Positions 54,742 through 64,000 of a DNA stretch of 64,000 nt are shown in pieces. A model generated the notes under the pieces. It saw nothing but the letters and a program-made list of their open reading frames with translations. It did no database searches and was not told where the DNA came from. Each line of letters opens with the position of its first letter. Within the stretch, counting starts at the first letter, position 1. A program made the translations under genes and the position numbers. This DNA is from JACKBK01 sp963707275. Its GTDB lineage: Bacteria; Chloroflexota; Anaerolineae; JAAEKA01. Location of the stretch: the NCBI GenBank assembly GCA_963707275.1, contig CAVPPH010000013.1, positions 124,001-188,000 of the forward strand, in the 5' to 3' direction.

Positions 54742-55584
54742 ATGACCGCAACCAAATTCACGTTGTCCGACGCAGACCAGTCAGGTTCAAAGACCGACCT
54801 CCCCCTGATCGTTGTCGTGCTCCCGACCTATAACGAGGCTGACAACCTGCCCGCCATTGTGGCGGCGTTGCTGGCGCTTTCCCAGCCCAATCTCAAGATC
54901 GTGGTGGTGGATGATGCCTCGCCCGACGGAACCGGCGCGATTGCTGATCGGCTGGTCTCGCACAATCCGGGATGCATCAAAGTCATCCACCGCGACGCTC
55001 CGCGCGGTCTGGGCCGCGCCTACCAGGCTGGCTGCCGGCTGGCTCTGGAAATGGGCGCGCAGTTCGTAATCCAGATGGATGCGGATTTCTCCCACAACCC
55101 GGACGATGTGCTGCGCTTGCTGGATGCCGTGAGCGACGCTGATGTCGTGATCGGTTCACGGTACGTCGCCGGCGGTACGCTGGACAGAGAGTGGAACTGG
55201 TGGAGGCGTTTCCTGAGCTGGTGGGCCAACACCGTGTGGACTCAGACCTTCTTGCACGTGTCGGTACAGGATGCAACCTCTGGCTTCAAGTGTTGGCGGC
55301 GGGCCGCGCTGGAGGGCATCAATCTCGACCGTATCAAGTCCAACGGCTACGTTTTTCAGGTCGAGACGGTCTACGTCGCCGAGCAGCTTGGCTATCGCAT
55401 TGTCGAGATACCGATCTTCTTTGAGGACCGGCGGCTGGGAACTTCGAAAATGACCTTTGGCGTCAAGCTGGAGGCGGCGTGGCGTGTGCTCCAGATTCGT
55501 GCCCGCCATCGCGGCGCAAGTCGCAACGCCCCTGCCGTGCCGCCGTCGTCCTACACCAACCAACCCCACATAGAGAACTCCTAG
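54742..55584 (+). CDS. Dolichol/polyprenol-phosphate mannose synthase-like GT2
   Basis: A 280-residue GT2 enzyme of the Dpm1 type: VVLPTYNEADNLPAIV, VVVDDASPDGTGAIAD, RGLGRAYQAG, FVIQMDADFSHNPDD (DxD), ATSGFKCWRR and ETVYVAEQLGYRIVEIPI FFEDR-type acceptor loop. It transfers mannose (or another sugar) to polyprenyl phosphate on the cytosolic face. There are no C-terminal membrane helices, as in Dpm1-type soluble catalytic subunits. It precedes the YfhO-flippase fusion by 72 bases and may supply it or the GT39-type enzymes at 32-35 kb. Confidence 0.9.
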   Translation: MTATKFTLSDADQSGSKTDLPLIVVVLPTYNEADNLPAIVAALLALSQPNLKIVVVDDASPDGTGAIADRLVSHNPGCIKVIHRDAPRGLGRAYQAGCRLALEMGAQFVIQMDADFSHNPDDVLRLLDAVSDADVVIGSRYVAGGTLDREWNWWRRFLSWWANTVWTQTFLHVSVQDATSGFKCWRRAALEGINLDRIKSNGYVFQVETVYVAEQLGYRIVEIPIFFEDRRLGTSKMTFGVKLEAAWRVLQIRARHRGASRNAPAVPPSSYTNQPHIENS

Positions 55585-55656
55585 CAACGTCCTGGACTTG
55601 CGACCCGGACCCCGGGTTAACTCGATGCAGGCGTTCACCGCAGTCATCCCATTTCT

Positions 55657-58600
55657 ATGAAGCGCTTCCTGGATCGGCGCACCCTCCTGGTCGTCGCAGT
55701 TCTCATTCTTGCGCCGCTGATCTGGTTTGCCCCGGTCATCGTGGGCGGCAAGACCCTGATCCCGGCCGACAACCTGTTTCAGTTCCAGCCATGGGCGTCG
55801 CTGGCGAGCCAGTACGGGGTTGGTACGCCGCACAACGAGTTGCTCAGCGACCTTGTGCTGGAGAATTTCGTCTGGAAGTCGTTTCTGCGTGAGGCGATCT
55901 CCACCGGACAGCTTCCCCTCTGGAATCCGCACCTGTTCAGCGGCGTGCCCTTCCTGGCAGCCGGCCAGCATTCCGCTCTCTATCCCCTGAGTTTCGTTTT
56001 CTACCTGCTGCCGTTGCCGCTGGCATACGGCGTCTTCACCTGGCTGCAACTGGCCGTTGCAGCGCTGGGCATGTACGTCTTCGGGCGCGCGCTGCGGCTG
56101 GGGCGCGCTGCCAGCGCGTTCGCCGGCCTGGCCTATGCGTTCAGCGGCTTCTTCGTCGTCAGCGTCGTCTTCACCATGATCATCGCCGCGGCGGCCTGGC
56201 TGCCGTGGCTGCTGGCGTGCATCGAGATCATCGTGCGTAAGCAGGAGGAGAAGGGGGACGTCGCCTATTCGCCGATTCCCTACGTCCTGGGCGGGGCGGT
56301 CGTGCTGGGTTTACAGGCGCTGGCCGGACACCCAGAGATCGTCGTCATCACGTTGCTGGCAGCAGGCTTCTATAGCCTGCTGCGATTGCTGATTCTGTGG
56401 CGGCGCATCGGCGCGTTAGGACGGGTGTCGCGGCTGGCTGGCTGGCTGTTGGTGATGGTCGGCGTCGGGATCGCGCTGGGCGCAGTGCAACTTGTCCCCC
56501 TATTCGAGCTGGTCTCCACCAGCTTTCGCCAGGGGTCGGCCAGCTACGATCAGGTGGTGGGCTGGGCCTGGCCGCTGCGCCAGATCATCACCTTCTTACT
56601 GCCCGACTTCTTCGGCAACCCCAGCCACCACGGCTGGTTCGACCCGTACGTCGGCGCGTGGCGGGCAGCCGGGCCAAACGCCGCCGGCCAGCCCGTGCGC
56701 GACGTCTTCTGGGGCGTCAAGAACTACGTCGAAGGGGGCAACTACCTGGGCGTGATGACGCTGGCTCTCGCTGCGCTGGCGGTGGTGTACGCTATGGTGC
56801 AGTCGATCGCGGGGCGCAGGGACAGAGGACAGAAGACAGAGGTCAGGGGATGGAGAACGGAAGGATTGAAGATCGGAGGGCGAGGCACACAACTCCGACC
56901 CCCAGTCTCCAGTCCCCAGTCCCCACGCCCTCACCCCCCACTCCGCCATCCCCCAACTCTGGCTCCTGGCCGCGCTGGCGCTGGTGAGCCTGCTGTTCGC
57001 CTTTGGAACACCGCTCTACACAGTGTTGTTCTACGGCGTGCCGGGCTACAAGCAACTGCATTCGGCCTTCCGTTGGGTGTTCCCCTACACGCTGGCCATG
57101 ACTGCGCTGGCGGGCTTTGGGATGCAGATCGTGCTCAACCGATTGCGCGCCGGCGGGGCTGGTGGACGCGGGCGGTCGCTGGTGCGGTTGCTGGGTGGCG
57201 TGCTATTGCTGGCCGGCGGGGCGACGCTGCTGGCTGCGCTGCTGAGCTTGCTGGTCCCCGATCCCTTCTTCGCGCTGGGCCAGCGGGTCGTCGACTCCTC
57301 TGATCTGGCGCGGGCGGTCTTCGCCAATGGCCGCGACTTCTGGAGCTATCAATGGCGGCACGTGCTGCATCTGGGGCTGCTGGCGACGCTGACCGGCGGC
57401 TGGCTGCTGCTGGCGGCGCGCGATGTGAGGGATAAACCGCAGTCGAAACGTCAGATACGCTGGACAGTTGTCCTGCCGGTCGCGGCGGCCGCGATCCTGA
57501 TGCTGGACCTGTTTCTGGTGCTGGGCAACTTCAACCCGGCCAGCGACCCTGATCTGCTGGAGGTGACTCCGGACAGCGTGGCGTTCCTGCAAGCCGATCC
57601 GTCGCTCTTCCGCGTCACCACCTTCGAGGGCGAGGGGACCAGCAAGACGCTCAACGCCAACACGCCCTGGATGGCCGGCCTGCAGGATGTGCGCGGCTAC
57701 GACTCCATCATTCCGCGCCAGTACGTCCAGTACATGCAGGCTATCGAGCCGCAGGGCCAACTGCTCTACAACCGCATCTCGCCGTTCTACGACCCGGCTA
57801 GCCTGGACGACCCGCTGACCGACCTGTTGGGCGTGAAATACGTGGTCAGCGAGCTGCCGCTGGATGTCGCAGGCTGGCAGAAGGTCTACGATGACGAAGT
57901 TAAGATCTACCAGAACGCCGACGTGTTCCCGCGCGCCTTCATCGTCGGTGAGGCGCAGGCAGTCGACGAGGCGGCGGTGCTGGAACAGGTGCGCCAGGTC
58001 GATCTGCGCGAGACGGTGGTCCTGGAGACGACCGACGAGCCCGTGCGCGGCGAAGACGCCCCGGCAACCGGATCTGGCTTCCCGCGCACCGCGCTGGAGT
58101 ATGCCGGCCAGTTGCCGGCCAGCGAGCTGCCGCCGCCCGCCTCGCCCCAGTTGCGCGACGCCGAGATCAGTCGCTACGGGATGCGCGACGTGTACGTCGA
58201 TGTCAACGTCAGCGACCGTGGCTGGCTGGTGCTGACCGACGCCTGGTTCCCCGGCTGGAAGGCGTACATCCGTCCCTTCGGCGTCACCGGCGAGGGCGTG
58301 GATGCTGAGGGCAATCCGCTGGAGACGGAATTGCCGGTCTTCCGCGCTGACGGCAACTTCCGCGCCGTTTACCTGCCGGAGGCGGGCCAGTGGACCGTAC
58401 GTTTCGTCTACTCGCCGCGTTCGGTGCAGGTCGGCATCTACGTTAGCTTCCTGGCGCTGATCAGCCTGATCCTGCTGGGCGGCTGGTGGGCCTGGGGCAA
58501 GTTCTACCGCGACGAGGACGACGAGGACGCGGCGGTGCGCACCGTGGCCAAAAACACCTCGGTGCAGATGTTCCTGTCGCTGCTCAACCGTGCCATCGAC

Positions 58601-60005
58601 TTCGTGTTTGCCATGTTGCGGTTGCGCGTGCTGGGGCCGACCGGCGAGGGCAGCTACGCGTTTGTCATTGCGATCTACGGCTTCTTCGAGGTTGTGGTGC
58701 GCTTCGGGCTCGGCACCCTGCTGACCCGCGATGTCGCGCAGGAGAAGGACAAGGCGGGCCGCTACCTGACCAACGTGCTGGCGCTGCGCTTGCTGCTCTG
58801 GCTGGTCTCGATCCCGATCCTGCTGGCTGTCATGGGCATCTATGCGCGCGGCGGCAACCTGTCGCCGGCCGAGGCGCAGGCGCTGATGCTCTTCCAGGTC
58901 TCGCTCTTCTTCGCCACCCTGTCCGATAGCTTCAGTTCGGTTTTCATGGCCTACGAGAAGATGGAGTACCCGGCCGGCGTCAGCAGCGCGATTGCCACTG
59001 GCAAGGTCGCGCTAGGCGCTCTGGTGCTGCTGCCCCCCTTCAGCCTCGGTTTCGTAGGTCTGGCCGCAGTCAGCCTGATCATGAACATCATACAGGCGGC
59101 CTGGCTCTGGATCGTCCTGCGGCGTACGATACCGATCCATCTGACCCGGCCAGACTGGGCCTTGCAGCGCACGATGGCGATCCAGTCCTATCCGCTGATG
59201 CTGAACCACCTGCTGGCCAGCATCTTCTGGCGCATCGACATGTGGCTGCTCAAGCCTCTGGCCGGTGCGGCTGCGGTCGGCATCTACTCGGCGGGCGTGA
59301 AGTATCTCGACGGCTTCAACGTCATCCCCAGCTACTTCACGCTGGCCATCTTCCCGCTGATGAGCCGTTACGCGCGCGACAGCCACGAGTTCGCTGATAC
59401 GCGCCTACCATCTGGCCATCCGCCTGCTGGTGATGATTGCGCTGCCGATTGCCGTGCTGGTGACGCTGCTCAGCACGCTGCTGATCCGAATCCTCGGCGG
59501 GTCGGCGTTCTTGCCCGACTCGGCCATCGCGCTGACGATCCTGATCTGGTCGATTCCCATCGGCTTCATCAATAGCGTGACACAATACGTGCTCATCGCT
59601 GTCGGCCAGCAGCGCTTCCTGACGGGCGCATTCGTCATCGGCGTCGTCTTCAACATCGGCGCCAATCTGCTGCTGATCCCGCGCTACGGCTACGCCGGTG
59701 CGGCGGTCGTCACAGTCCTCAGCGAGGTCAGCCTGCTGATCCCGTTTTACATCGCCGTGCGGCGGCACGTTGCGCGGCTGCCGTGGCTCGATCTGGTGTG
59801 GCGCCAGGTAGCTGCGGCTGCGGGCATGGGTCTCACTGCTGCGCTACTGCGCAACACGGAGCTGGTGGCCGCCGGCCTCAGCACGCTGGTGTACGTCGGG
59901 CTTCTGATGGCCTTTGGCACGTTCAAGGATCCGGATATTCAGCGGGTGCTGCGCGTCGTGCCATTCATTGGCAGGAAACCCGAGACGGTTGCAACTGGAG
60001 AATAG
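55657..60005 (+). CDS. YfhO-like membrane protein fused to an oligosaccharide flippase (two frameshifts)
   Basis: A continuous coding region of about 1450 residues. The first 930 residues are a YfhO/GT-C-like protein: LWNPHLFSGVPFLAAGQHS and many helices, DVFWGVKNYVEGGNYLG, a soluble domain (LQDVRGYDSIIPRQYVQYM, AWFPGWKAYI) and a helix. Without any stop or start signal the frame continues from about 58540 (RTVAKNTSVQMFLSLLNRA) into a Wzx/MATE-like polysaccharide flippase with about 12 helices to 60005. Two breaks: near 56900-56970, where a heptamer-repeat segment of about 140 bases interrupts the YfhO part, and an extra base near 59400 in the flippase. A flippase joined to a GT-C protein would couple lipid-sugar transport with transfer. 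Confidence 0.8.
56815..56965. repeat. Degenerate heptamer array inside a coding region
   Basis: Purine half in 7-base steps: GGACAGA, GGACAGA, AGACAGA, GGTCAGG, GGATGGA; pyrimidine half: CCCAGTC, TCCAGTC, CCCAGTC, CCCACGC. It lies between two membrane helices of the YfhO-like part. One frame reads through it as low-complexity residues, and the correct downstream frame is reached only after a +1 change. Confidence 0.6.
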
Positions 60006-60012
60006 GCTCGAT

Positions 60013-60927
60013 ATGGATTTGCGAGACATAACCAACAGCGCGACGGCCCTGCGCTTCGGCTACTGGCTGGGCCGCAACATGCCCACGCCCGTCGGCTACG
60101 CGCTGGCCAACGGCGCAACCGCTATTCTGGGTCGCCGCAGAGACACAGCGTTGATGCAGACCGTTGAGGCCAACACGCGTGTCGTTCTTGGTCCGCAGGC
60201 AAGCGACGAGCGTGTGCAACGCACGGCACGGGCTGTTCTCCAGCACGCCGGTCACGTCTACTGGGATCTCTACAAGGCGCTGGCTATCGGTCCGGAGGCG
60301 ATCTTCGCCAATGTGCGCAGCACGCCGCTGACCGACTACTACCTCGACGAAATCGCCCGCCAGAAGCGCGGCGCGTTGCTGGTCGGTCCGCACGTCAGCA
60401 ACTTCGATCTGGGCGCGCTCTACGTCTCCTACCGCGGCCACAAGATGACCGCGCTGGGCTTTGCCATGCCGCCTAGCGGTTATAACTTGCAAAACGAGAT
60501 GCGGCTGGCCGGCGGCATCGACGTCATGCCCATTGACGTGTCGGCGCTGCGCAAGGCGCTGGCAGTCCTGAAGCGCGGTGGTCTGGTGGCCACTGCTGTC
60601 GATCGCCCAGATCCCTTTGGCGGCGGCGAAATGCTTCCCTTCTTTGGCCGGCCGGCGCGCTTGCCTGTAGGTCATGTGCGCCTGGCGTTGCAGACCAATT
60701 CGCCGATCCTGATCTCTTCGTGCGAGTACCGGCCCACCGACGGCGGCTACGTGGTGCATATCTCGCGCTGGATCGAGATGGAGCGGGTCGGCAGTCGCGA
60801 GGAGGATGTGCTGCACAACACGCTGCGGGTGCTCGACGCCGTGGAGCGCCTCGTCATCGCCCGCCCGGATCAGTGGCTGATGTTTTACCCGGTGTGGAAC
60901 GAGGGATTGGTGAGCGGAGAACGGTGA
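60013..60927 (+). CDS. LpxL/HtrB or PatA-like lysophospholipid acyltransferase
   Basis: A 304-residue membrane-associated acyltransferase: GALLVGPHVSNFDLGALYV with the HX4D catalytic motif, GFAMPPSGYNLQNEMRLAGG, GGLVATAVDRPDPFGGGE (the EG/DR-type substrate motif), and WLMFYPVW near the end. Family members acylate lipid A precursors or, in Gram-positive-type envelopes, mannosylated phosphatidylinositol (PatA). Without lipid A genes here, a glycolipid acyl transfer is more likely. It starts 7 bases after the flippase fusion and precedes a DUF4062-like gene. Confidence 0.88.
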   Translation: MDLRDITNSATALRFGYWLGRNMPTPVGYALANGATAILGRRRDTALMQTVEANTRVVLGPQASDERVQRTARAVLQHAGHVYWDLYKALAIGPEAIFANVRSTPLTDYYLDEIARQKRGALLVGPHVSNFDLGALYVSYRGHKMTALGFAMPPSGYNLQNEMRLAGGIDVMPIDVSALRKALAVLKRGGLVATAVDRPDPFGGGEMLPFFGRPARLPVGHVRLALQTNSPILISSCEYRPTDGGYVVHISRWIEMERVGSREEDVLHNTLRVLDAVERLVIARPDQWLMFYPVWNEGLVSGER

Positions 60928-60943
60928 TCAGAAAGGTGGATCG

Positions 60944-61498
60944 ATGCGACGGTCTGTCAGGTTGTATGTGAGCGCCAGCGCGGACTTGGAGGCTGAGCGC
61001 GATCTGGTTGGACGGCTGGTGGCCGGGCTGCCGGTGACGCTGGGCTGGGAGATTGGGCGCGCCCCGCTGCCCGGACACGAACAGGATGAGGTGACGGTAC
61101 ACGTCGCGCCGCATGATTGCGACCTCTACCTCTTCATGCTGGGGCGTGACATCACCGCGCCGGCGGGCATCGAATGGGACGCCGCGCACGATGTGCAGCA
61201 TCCGATCCTGGCGCTGCTGAAGAATGTGCCGAGGACGCCGGCCGGCCTGGTTTTTCAGCGGCTGGGCATCGGCGAGTGGGTGCGCTACAGCACGCGAGCC
61301 GAGTTCGAACGCCTCGTACGCGCCTGGCTGGTGCGCTGCCTGCTGGATGGCCAGGATCGCTTCGGCCTGGTGCTGACAGAGGTCGAGGCGCTGATTGTGC
61401 TGGCAAGCAGGCTGGCGCGCGAGGTAGAAAGCGCACCAGTTCCAACGGGTGACGCCGAACGCAGCGCCGGCGGGGCGGGTGTGATTCTTGCGACTTAA
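60944..61498 (+). CDS. Hypothetical protein with DUF4062-like N-terminus
   Basis: A 184-residue soluble protein. VRLYVSASADLEAERDLVGRL followed by LGWEIGRAP and APHDCDLYLFMLGRDITAP matches the general pattern of DUF4062 domains (a surface strand, S-x-DL-x-ER helix, then a D-x-Y/F-L strand), a TIR-like fold found in signalling and conflict proteins. The rest (LVRAWLVRCLLDGQDRFGL) is helical and unassigned. It is 16 bases downstream of the acyltransferase. I do not know its role. Confidence 0.6.
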   Translation: MRRSVRLYVSASADLEAERDLVGRLVAGLPVTLGWEIGRAPLPGHEQDEVTVHVAPHDCDLYLFMLGRDITAPAGIEWDAAHDVQHPILALLKNVPRTPAGLVFQRLGIGEWVRYSTRAEFERLVRAWLVRCLLDGQDRFGLVLTEVEALIVLASRLAREVESAPVPTGDAERSAGGAGVILAT

Positions 61499-61524
61499 CA
61501 AGAGCTTATTCTTTTCCATGAATC

Positions 61525-61563
61525 GACACACCCCGCCGGTCCTCTGGCGGGGTGTGTCTTTGC
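61525..61563. terminator. Bidirectional terminator between convergent genes
   Basis: GACACACCCCGCC (61525-61537)/GGCGGGGTGTGTC (61546-61558), 13 bp, 8-base loop, T-run after. Confidence 0.85.
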
Positions 61564-61599
61564 TTCCGCTCCTTGCGGGATCCGTGGGGGGACGACGGA

Positions 61600-62906
61600 C
61601 TACAGGTATCCGAGTTCGCGGGCTGACTGGGTCAGTTCCTCGCGAAATCGGGGGTGGGCGATGTTGATGAGCGCCTGGGCGCGCTGGCGGATGGTGCGGC
61701 CGTGCAGCGAGGCGACGCCGTACTCGGTCGCTACAAAGTGCACGTCGTTGCGGGTGGTGACGACACCGGAGCCCGGTTGAAGGGTCGGCACGATGCGGCT
61801 GACAGTGTCGTCCTTGGCGGTCGAGAGGAAGGCGATGATCGGCATGCCGCCTTTGGAACGGGCCGCACCGCGTACGAAGTCGAGCTGGCCGCCGACGCCG
61901 CTGTACAGCCGCGTGCCGATGGAGTCGGCGCAGACCTGGCCGGTCAGGTCGACCGCCAGGGCCGAGTTGATGCTGACCATCTTGTCGTTGCGGGCGATGT
62001 TGAACGGGTCATTGACATAATCGGTCGGGTGCAGCTCGATGATCGGGTTGTTGTCGACGAAGTCGTAGAGCCGCTGCGAGCCAAACAGGAAGCCGGCGAT
62101 GATCTTGCCCGGGTGGAAGCTCTTGCGCGCGCAGGTGATCACCCCGCGCTCCACCATGTCCACCACGCCGTCGGAGAAACAGCTCGGTGTGGATGCCCAG
62201 ATCCTTGTGGTTGGTCAGGTTCTGCAGGACGGCGTCGGGGATGCTGCCGATGCCCATCTGCAAGGTTGCGCCGTCGGGAATCATGGCGGCGATGTGGTGT
62301 CCCACTTGCAGGTGCAGATCGGAGCTGCCGCCCTGCGGCGCTTCGGGGATCGGGTAATCGACCTCGACGATGGCGTTCAGCCGGCTGAGGTGGATGAAGC
62401 TGTCGCCCAGGGTGCGCGGCATCTGCCGGTTGACCTCGGCGATGATGAATTCGAGCGGCCTCGGCGGCCGGCTTGGTGGTGCCGACTTCGACGCCGAAGC
62501 TACAGAAGCCGTGCTCGTCGGGTGGTGACAGGGAGATCAGCGCAGCATCCAGCGGCAGCGTGCCGCCCTCGCGGAACAGGCTGGGAATCTCGTGCAGAAA
62601 GACCGGCGTGAAGTCGGCCCGGCCCTCGTTGACGGCCTTGCGCACGTTGTGGCCGATGAACAGGGCATTGGCGCGGAAGGACTCGCTGTAAGCTCAGGCT
62701 GCGGCATAGGGCGCCTCGGCGAAGGTCAGGATGTGGACGATCTCGACGTTGCGCAGGTCGTCGGCGCGCCGGGTCAGCGCTTGCGTCAATTGCACCGGCA
62801 CGCCCGCGCCGCCGCCCAGATAGACTGCGACTGCCGGAACGGATGCTGCTCGACAGCCGCGTCGGCATCCATCACCTTGCGGCGGTAGATGGTGCTCGAA
62901 GTTCAT
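61600..62906 (-). CDS. Acetyl-CoA hydrolase/CoA-transferase family protein (several frameshifts)
   Basis: A class I CoA-transferase of about 433 residues, likely 4-hydroxybutyrate or acetate CoA-transferase. Pieces in consecutive frames: start MNFEH at 62906, then IYRRKVMDADAAVE; VYLGGGAGVPVQLTQAL; FRANALFIGHN-like region; RADFTPVFLHEIPSLFREGG and DEHGFCSFGVEVGTT; LGDSFIHLSRLNAIVEVDYP and LQMGIGSIPDAVLQNL; then GVITCARKSFHPGKII, YSGVGGQLDFVRGAARSKGG (the family GxGGQxDF motif) and a C-terminal HPRFREELTQSARELGYL. At least four single-base breaks occur within 800 bases, an unusually dense cluster near the window end. Gene order suggests co-transcription with alanine dehydrogenase. Confidence 0.75.
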
Positions 62907-64000
62907 TTCGGTTCAGGCTTTCCAGGGCCGAGTCCAGGTCGAACTCGACTGTGCGGCCCAGGGAGTCGCGCCAGGCTGTCGGCTGACAACTTGGCCTTGA
63001 TACATCTTCACGCCAGCTGCGCAGTGCCGGAGTCATCGCGCAGCGCGCACTCGAGGCCGCACTCTGCCAGCGCCTGACGATGTAGGGCAGCAGCGGCGTT
63101 GGTCAGCGCGTGGCTGGAAGTGCGTGCCACGGCGGCCGGCAGGTTGGGCACGCAGAAGTGGATCACACCCTCGGCAACGAAGGTTGGGTCGCGCAGCGTC
63201 ATGGGCCGGCTGGTTTCGACGCAGCCGCCCTGGTCGATGGAGAAGTCCATGATCACCGAGCCGGGCCGCATCTTGCGCACCATCTCGCGGGTGATCAGCA
63301 CTGGCGCGCGCTGGCCCCTGCGCAGCACCGCCCCGACCAGCACATCGGCAAAGCCGACCACGCGGTTCAGGTTGTAAGCGGTTGGCCATCATGGTAGACA
63401 CCGTGCCGTTGAACATCTCGTCCACCTCGCGCAGTCGTGTCACGTCGTTGTCCAGCACGATTACCTGTGCGCCGACGCCCACGAAGGCGCGCGCCGCGCT
63501 CTGGCCCAGCGATCCGGCGCCGACGATGATGACGATGCCACGTGCCACGCCCGGGATGCCGCTGAGCAGGATGCCGCGGCCGCCGGCCGGCGCTGGTCAG
63601 CAGCTGGCCGGCGAAGACCGGCGCCAGCCGGCCGGCCGACCTCGCTCATCGGGAAGCAGCACCGGCAGGCCGGCCGTCCTCTCCTCCATCACCTCGTAGG
63701 CAATGGCGGTGATCTCGCGCTCCGTCCAGGGCCGCCACCAGATCCGTTGGACGCCACCGTCAGGTGGAAGAAGGACATGATGACCTGGCCGTGGCGAAAG
63801 AGCTCGTGTTCCGCAGCCGTCGGCCGGGCGACCTTCAGCACGACATCGGCTCGGCCATACGCTTCCTGCGCCGAGTAGACGATCCGCGCGCCTGCCTGCT
63901 CGTAGTGCTCATCGCGGAAACCGGCATCCGCGCCGGCGTCGCGCTCGATGAACACCCGGTGGCCGTCTTTTGACCAGCGAAACCACCGCCGGCCGGCGTC
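62903..64000 (-). CDS. ald: Alanine dehydrogenase/PNT family (partial at right edge, several frameshifts)
   Basis: NAD-dependent alanine dehydrogenase, interconverting L-alanine and pyruvate plus ammonia. The N-terminus is beyond the edge. Visible: HRVFIERDAGADAGFRDEHY, QEAYGRADVVLKVARPTAAE, VIMSFFHLTVAS; then GIVIIVGAGSLGQSAARAFV (Rossmann GxGxxG), VIVLDNDVTRLREVDEMF; and VGAVLRRGQRAPVLITREMV, PGSVIMDFSIDQGGCVETS, IHFCVPNLPAAVARTSS, the last two highly typical of Ald. At least four frame changes (near 63700, 63600, 63375 and 63010) separate these pieces. The C-terminal boundary is uncertain: one frame ends at 62903, another at 62872. Confidence 0.75.

Noticed and set aside
22768..56965. CRISPR array
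   Set aside because: The periodic blocks have 7-base units without spacers of constant length, and no cas genes are present.
61600..64000. Real pseudogenes at the right end
   Set aside because: The CoA-transferase and alanine dehydrogenase keep all motifs in order across single-base breaks, which fits poor sequence quality better than decay.

Overview
The window is GC-rich, densely packed bacterial DNA with no rRNA, phage, insertion sequence or CRISPR array that I can recognise. The gene set (fused YfhO-like membrane proteins, a Ycf48-like exported repeat protein with a Thr-Pro stalk, a Cys-type CcmE, heptamer repeat arrays between genes) best fits the Chloroflexota, probably near Anaerolineae/Caldilineae. 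That placement is inference from gene content only; no marker gene was aligned.

Layout. 1-1.1 kb: GNAT protein (runs off the left edge) and an SMR exporter. 1.5-4.1 kb: gyrA. 4.4-7.3 kb: a Cys-rich mini-protein, a one-domain CBM48 protein and a Clp-type ATPase with a decayed first ATPase ring. 7.4-11.8 kb: an MFS exporter and an M20 peptidase-rich locus. 11.8-18.9 kb: a divergent block. Leftward it encodes a cyclic-nucleotide-binding (CNB) protein, a nucleotide-translocase-like/HEAT membrane protein and an HD-CNB-like protein. Rightward it encodes three GNAT acetyltransferases. 19-22.8 kb: a single 1.2-kaa fusion of two DppB/DppC-like permeases with a degenerate M28-like domain. 22.9-26.4 kb (minus): grpE, a CbpA-type dnaJ, a DsbA/FrnE-like protein with an in-frame TGA at the first active-site Cys, a tiny hydrophobic ORF and an ornithine-cyclodeaminase homologue. 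26.6-30.1 kb: a FolK-FolE2 fusion, an alkaline-phosphatase-fold protein and tRNA-Glu. 30.2-38.2 kb (minus): the exported repeat protein, then a six-gene glycan/lipid-sugar operon (deacetylase, GT2, DUF2304, methyltransferase, two GT39-type proteins). 38.5-39.9 kb: lgt and a DUF2007 protein. 40-43 kb: a persulfide dioxygenase-rhodanese divergent from a BlaI/BlaR1-type pair. 43.2-53.2 kb: a redox and cytochrome c maturation region (three-domain DsbA lipoprotein, ccmE, diheme cytochrome, ccmA, ccmB, ccmC, ccmD, ccdA, ResA-like, glutaredoxin-like, DUF2085). 53.4 kb: rpsT. 53.9-61.5 kb: an atypical response regulator, a Dpm1-like GT2, a YfhO-flippase fusion, an LpxL/PatA-like acyltransferase and a DUF4062-like protein. 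61.6-64 kb (minus): a CoA-transferase and alanine dehydrogenase (runs off the right edge).

Many genes are interrupted by single-base frameshifts. Every plus-strand case I resolved (13) moves the frame by +1, most consistent with one duplicated base. I therefore read them mainly as sequencing insertions and annotate across them as intact genes, stating each break.

How the genes work together. Two themes dominate. One is extracytoplasmic thiol and haem chemistry: CcdA, ResA-like, glutaredoxin-like and triple DsbA proteins feed a System I-type cytochrome c machinery whose CcmE carries the CX3Y haem motif. The other is envelope building: polyprenol-sugar synthases, GT39-type transferases, a flippase fusion, an acyltransferase and Lgt. 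The most unusual regions are the CNB/NTT-HEAT/HD operon facing the triple GNAT cluster, the permease-pseudopeptidase fusion, and the possible selenocysteine DsbA.
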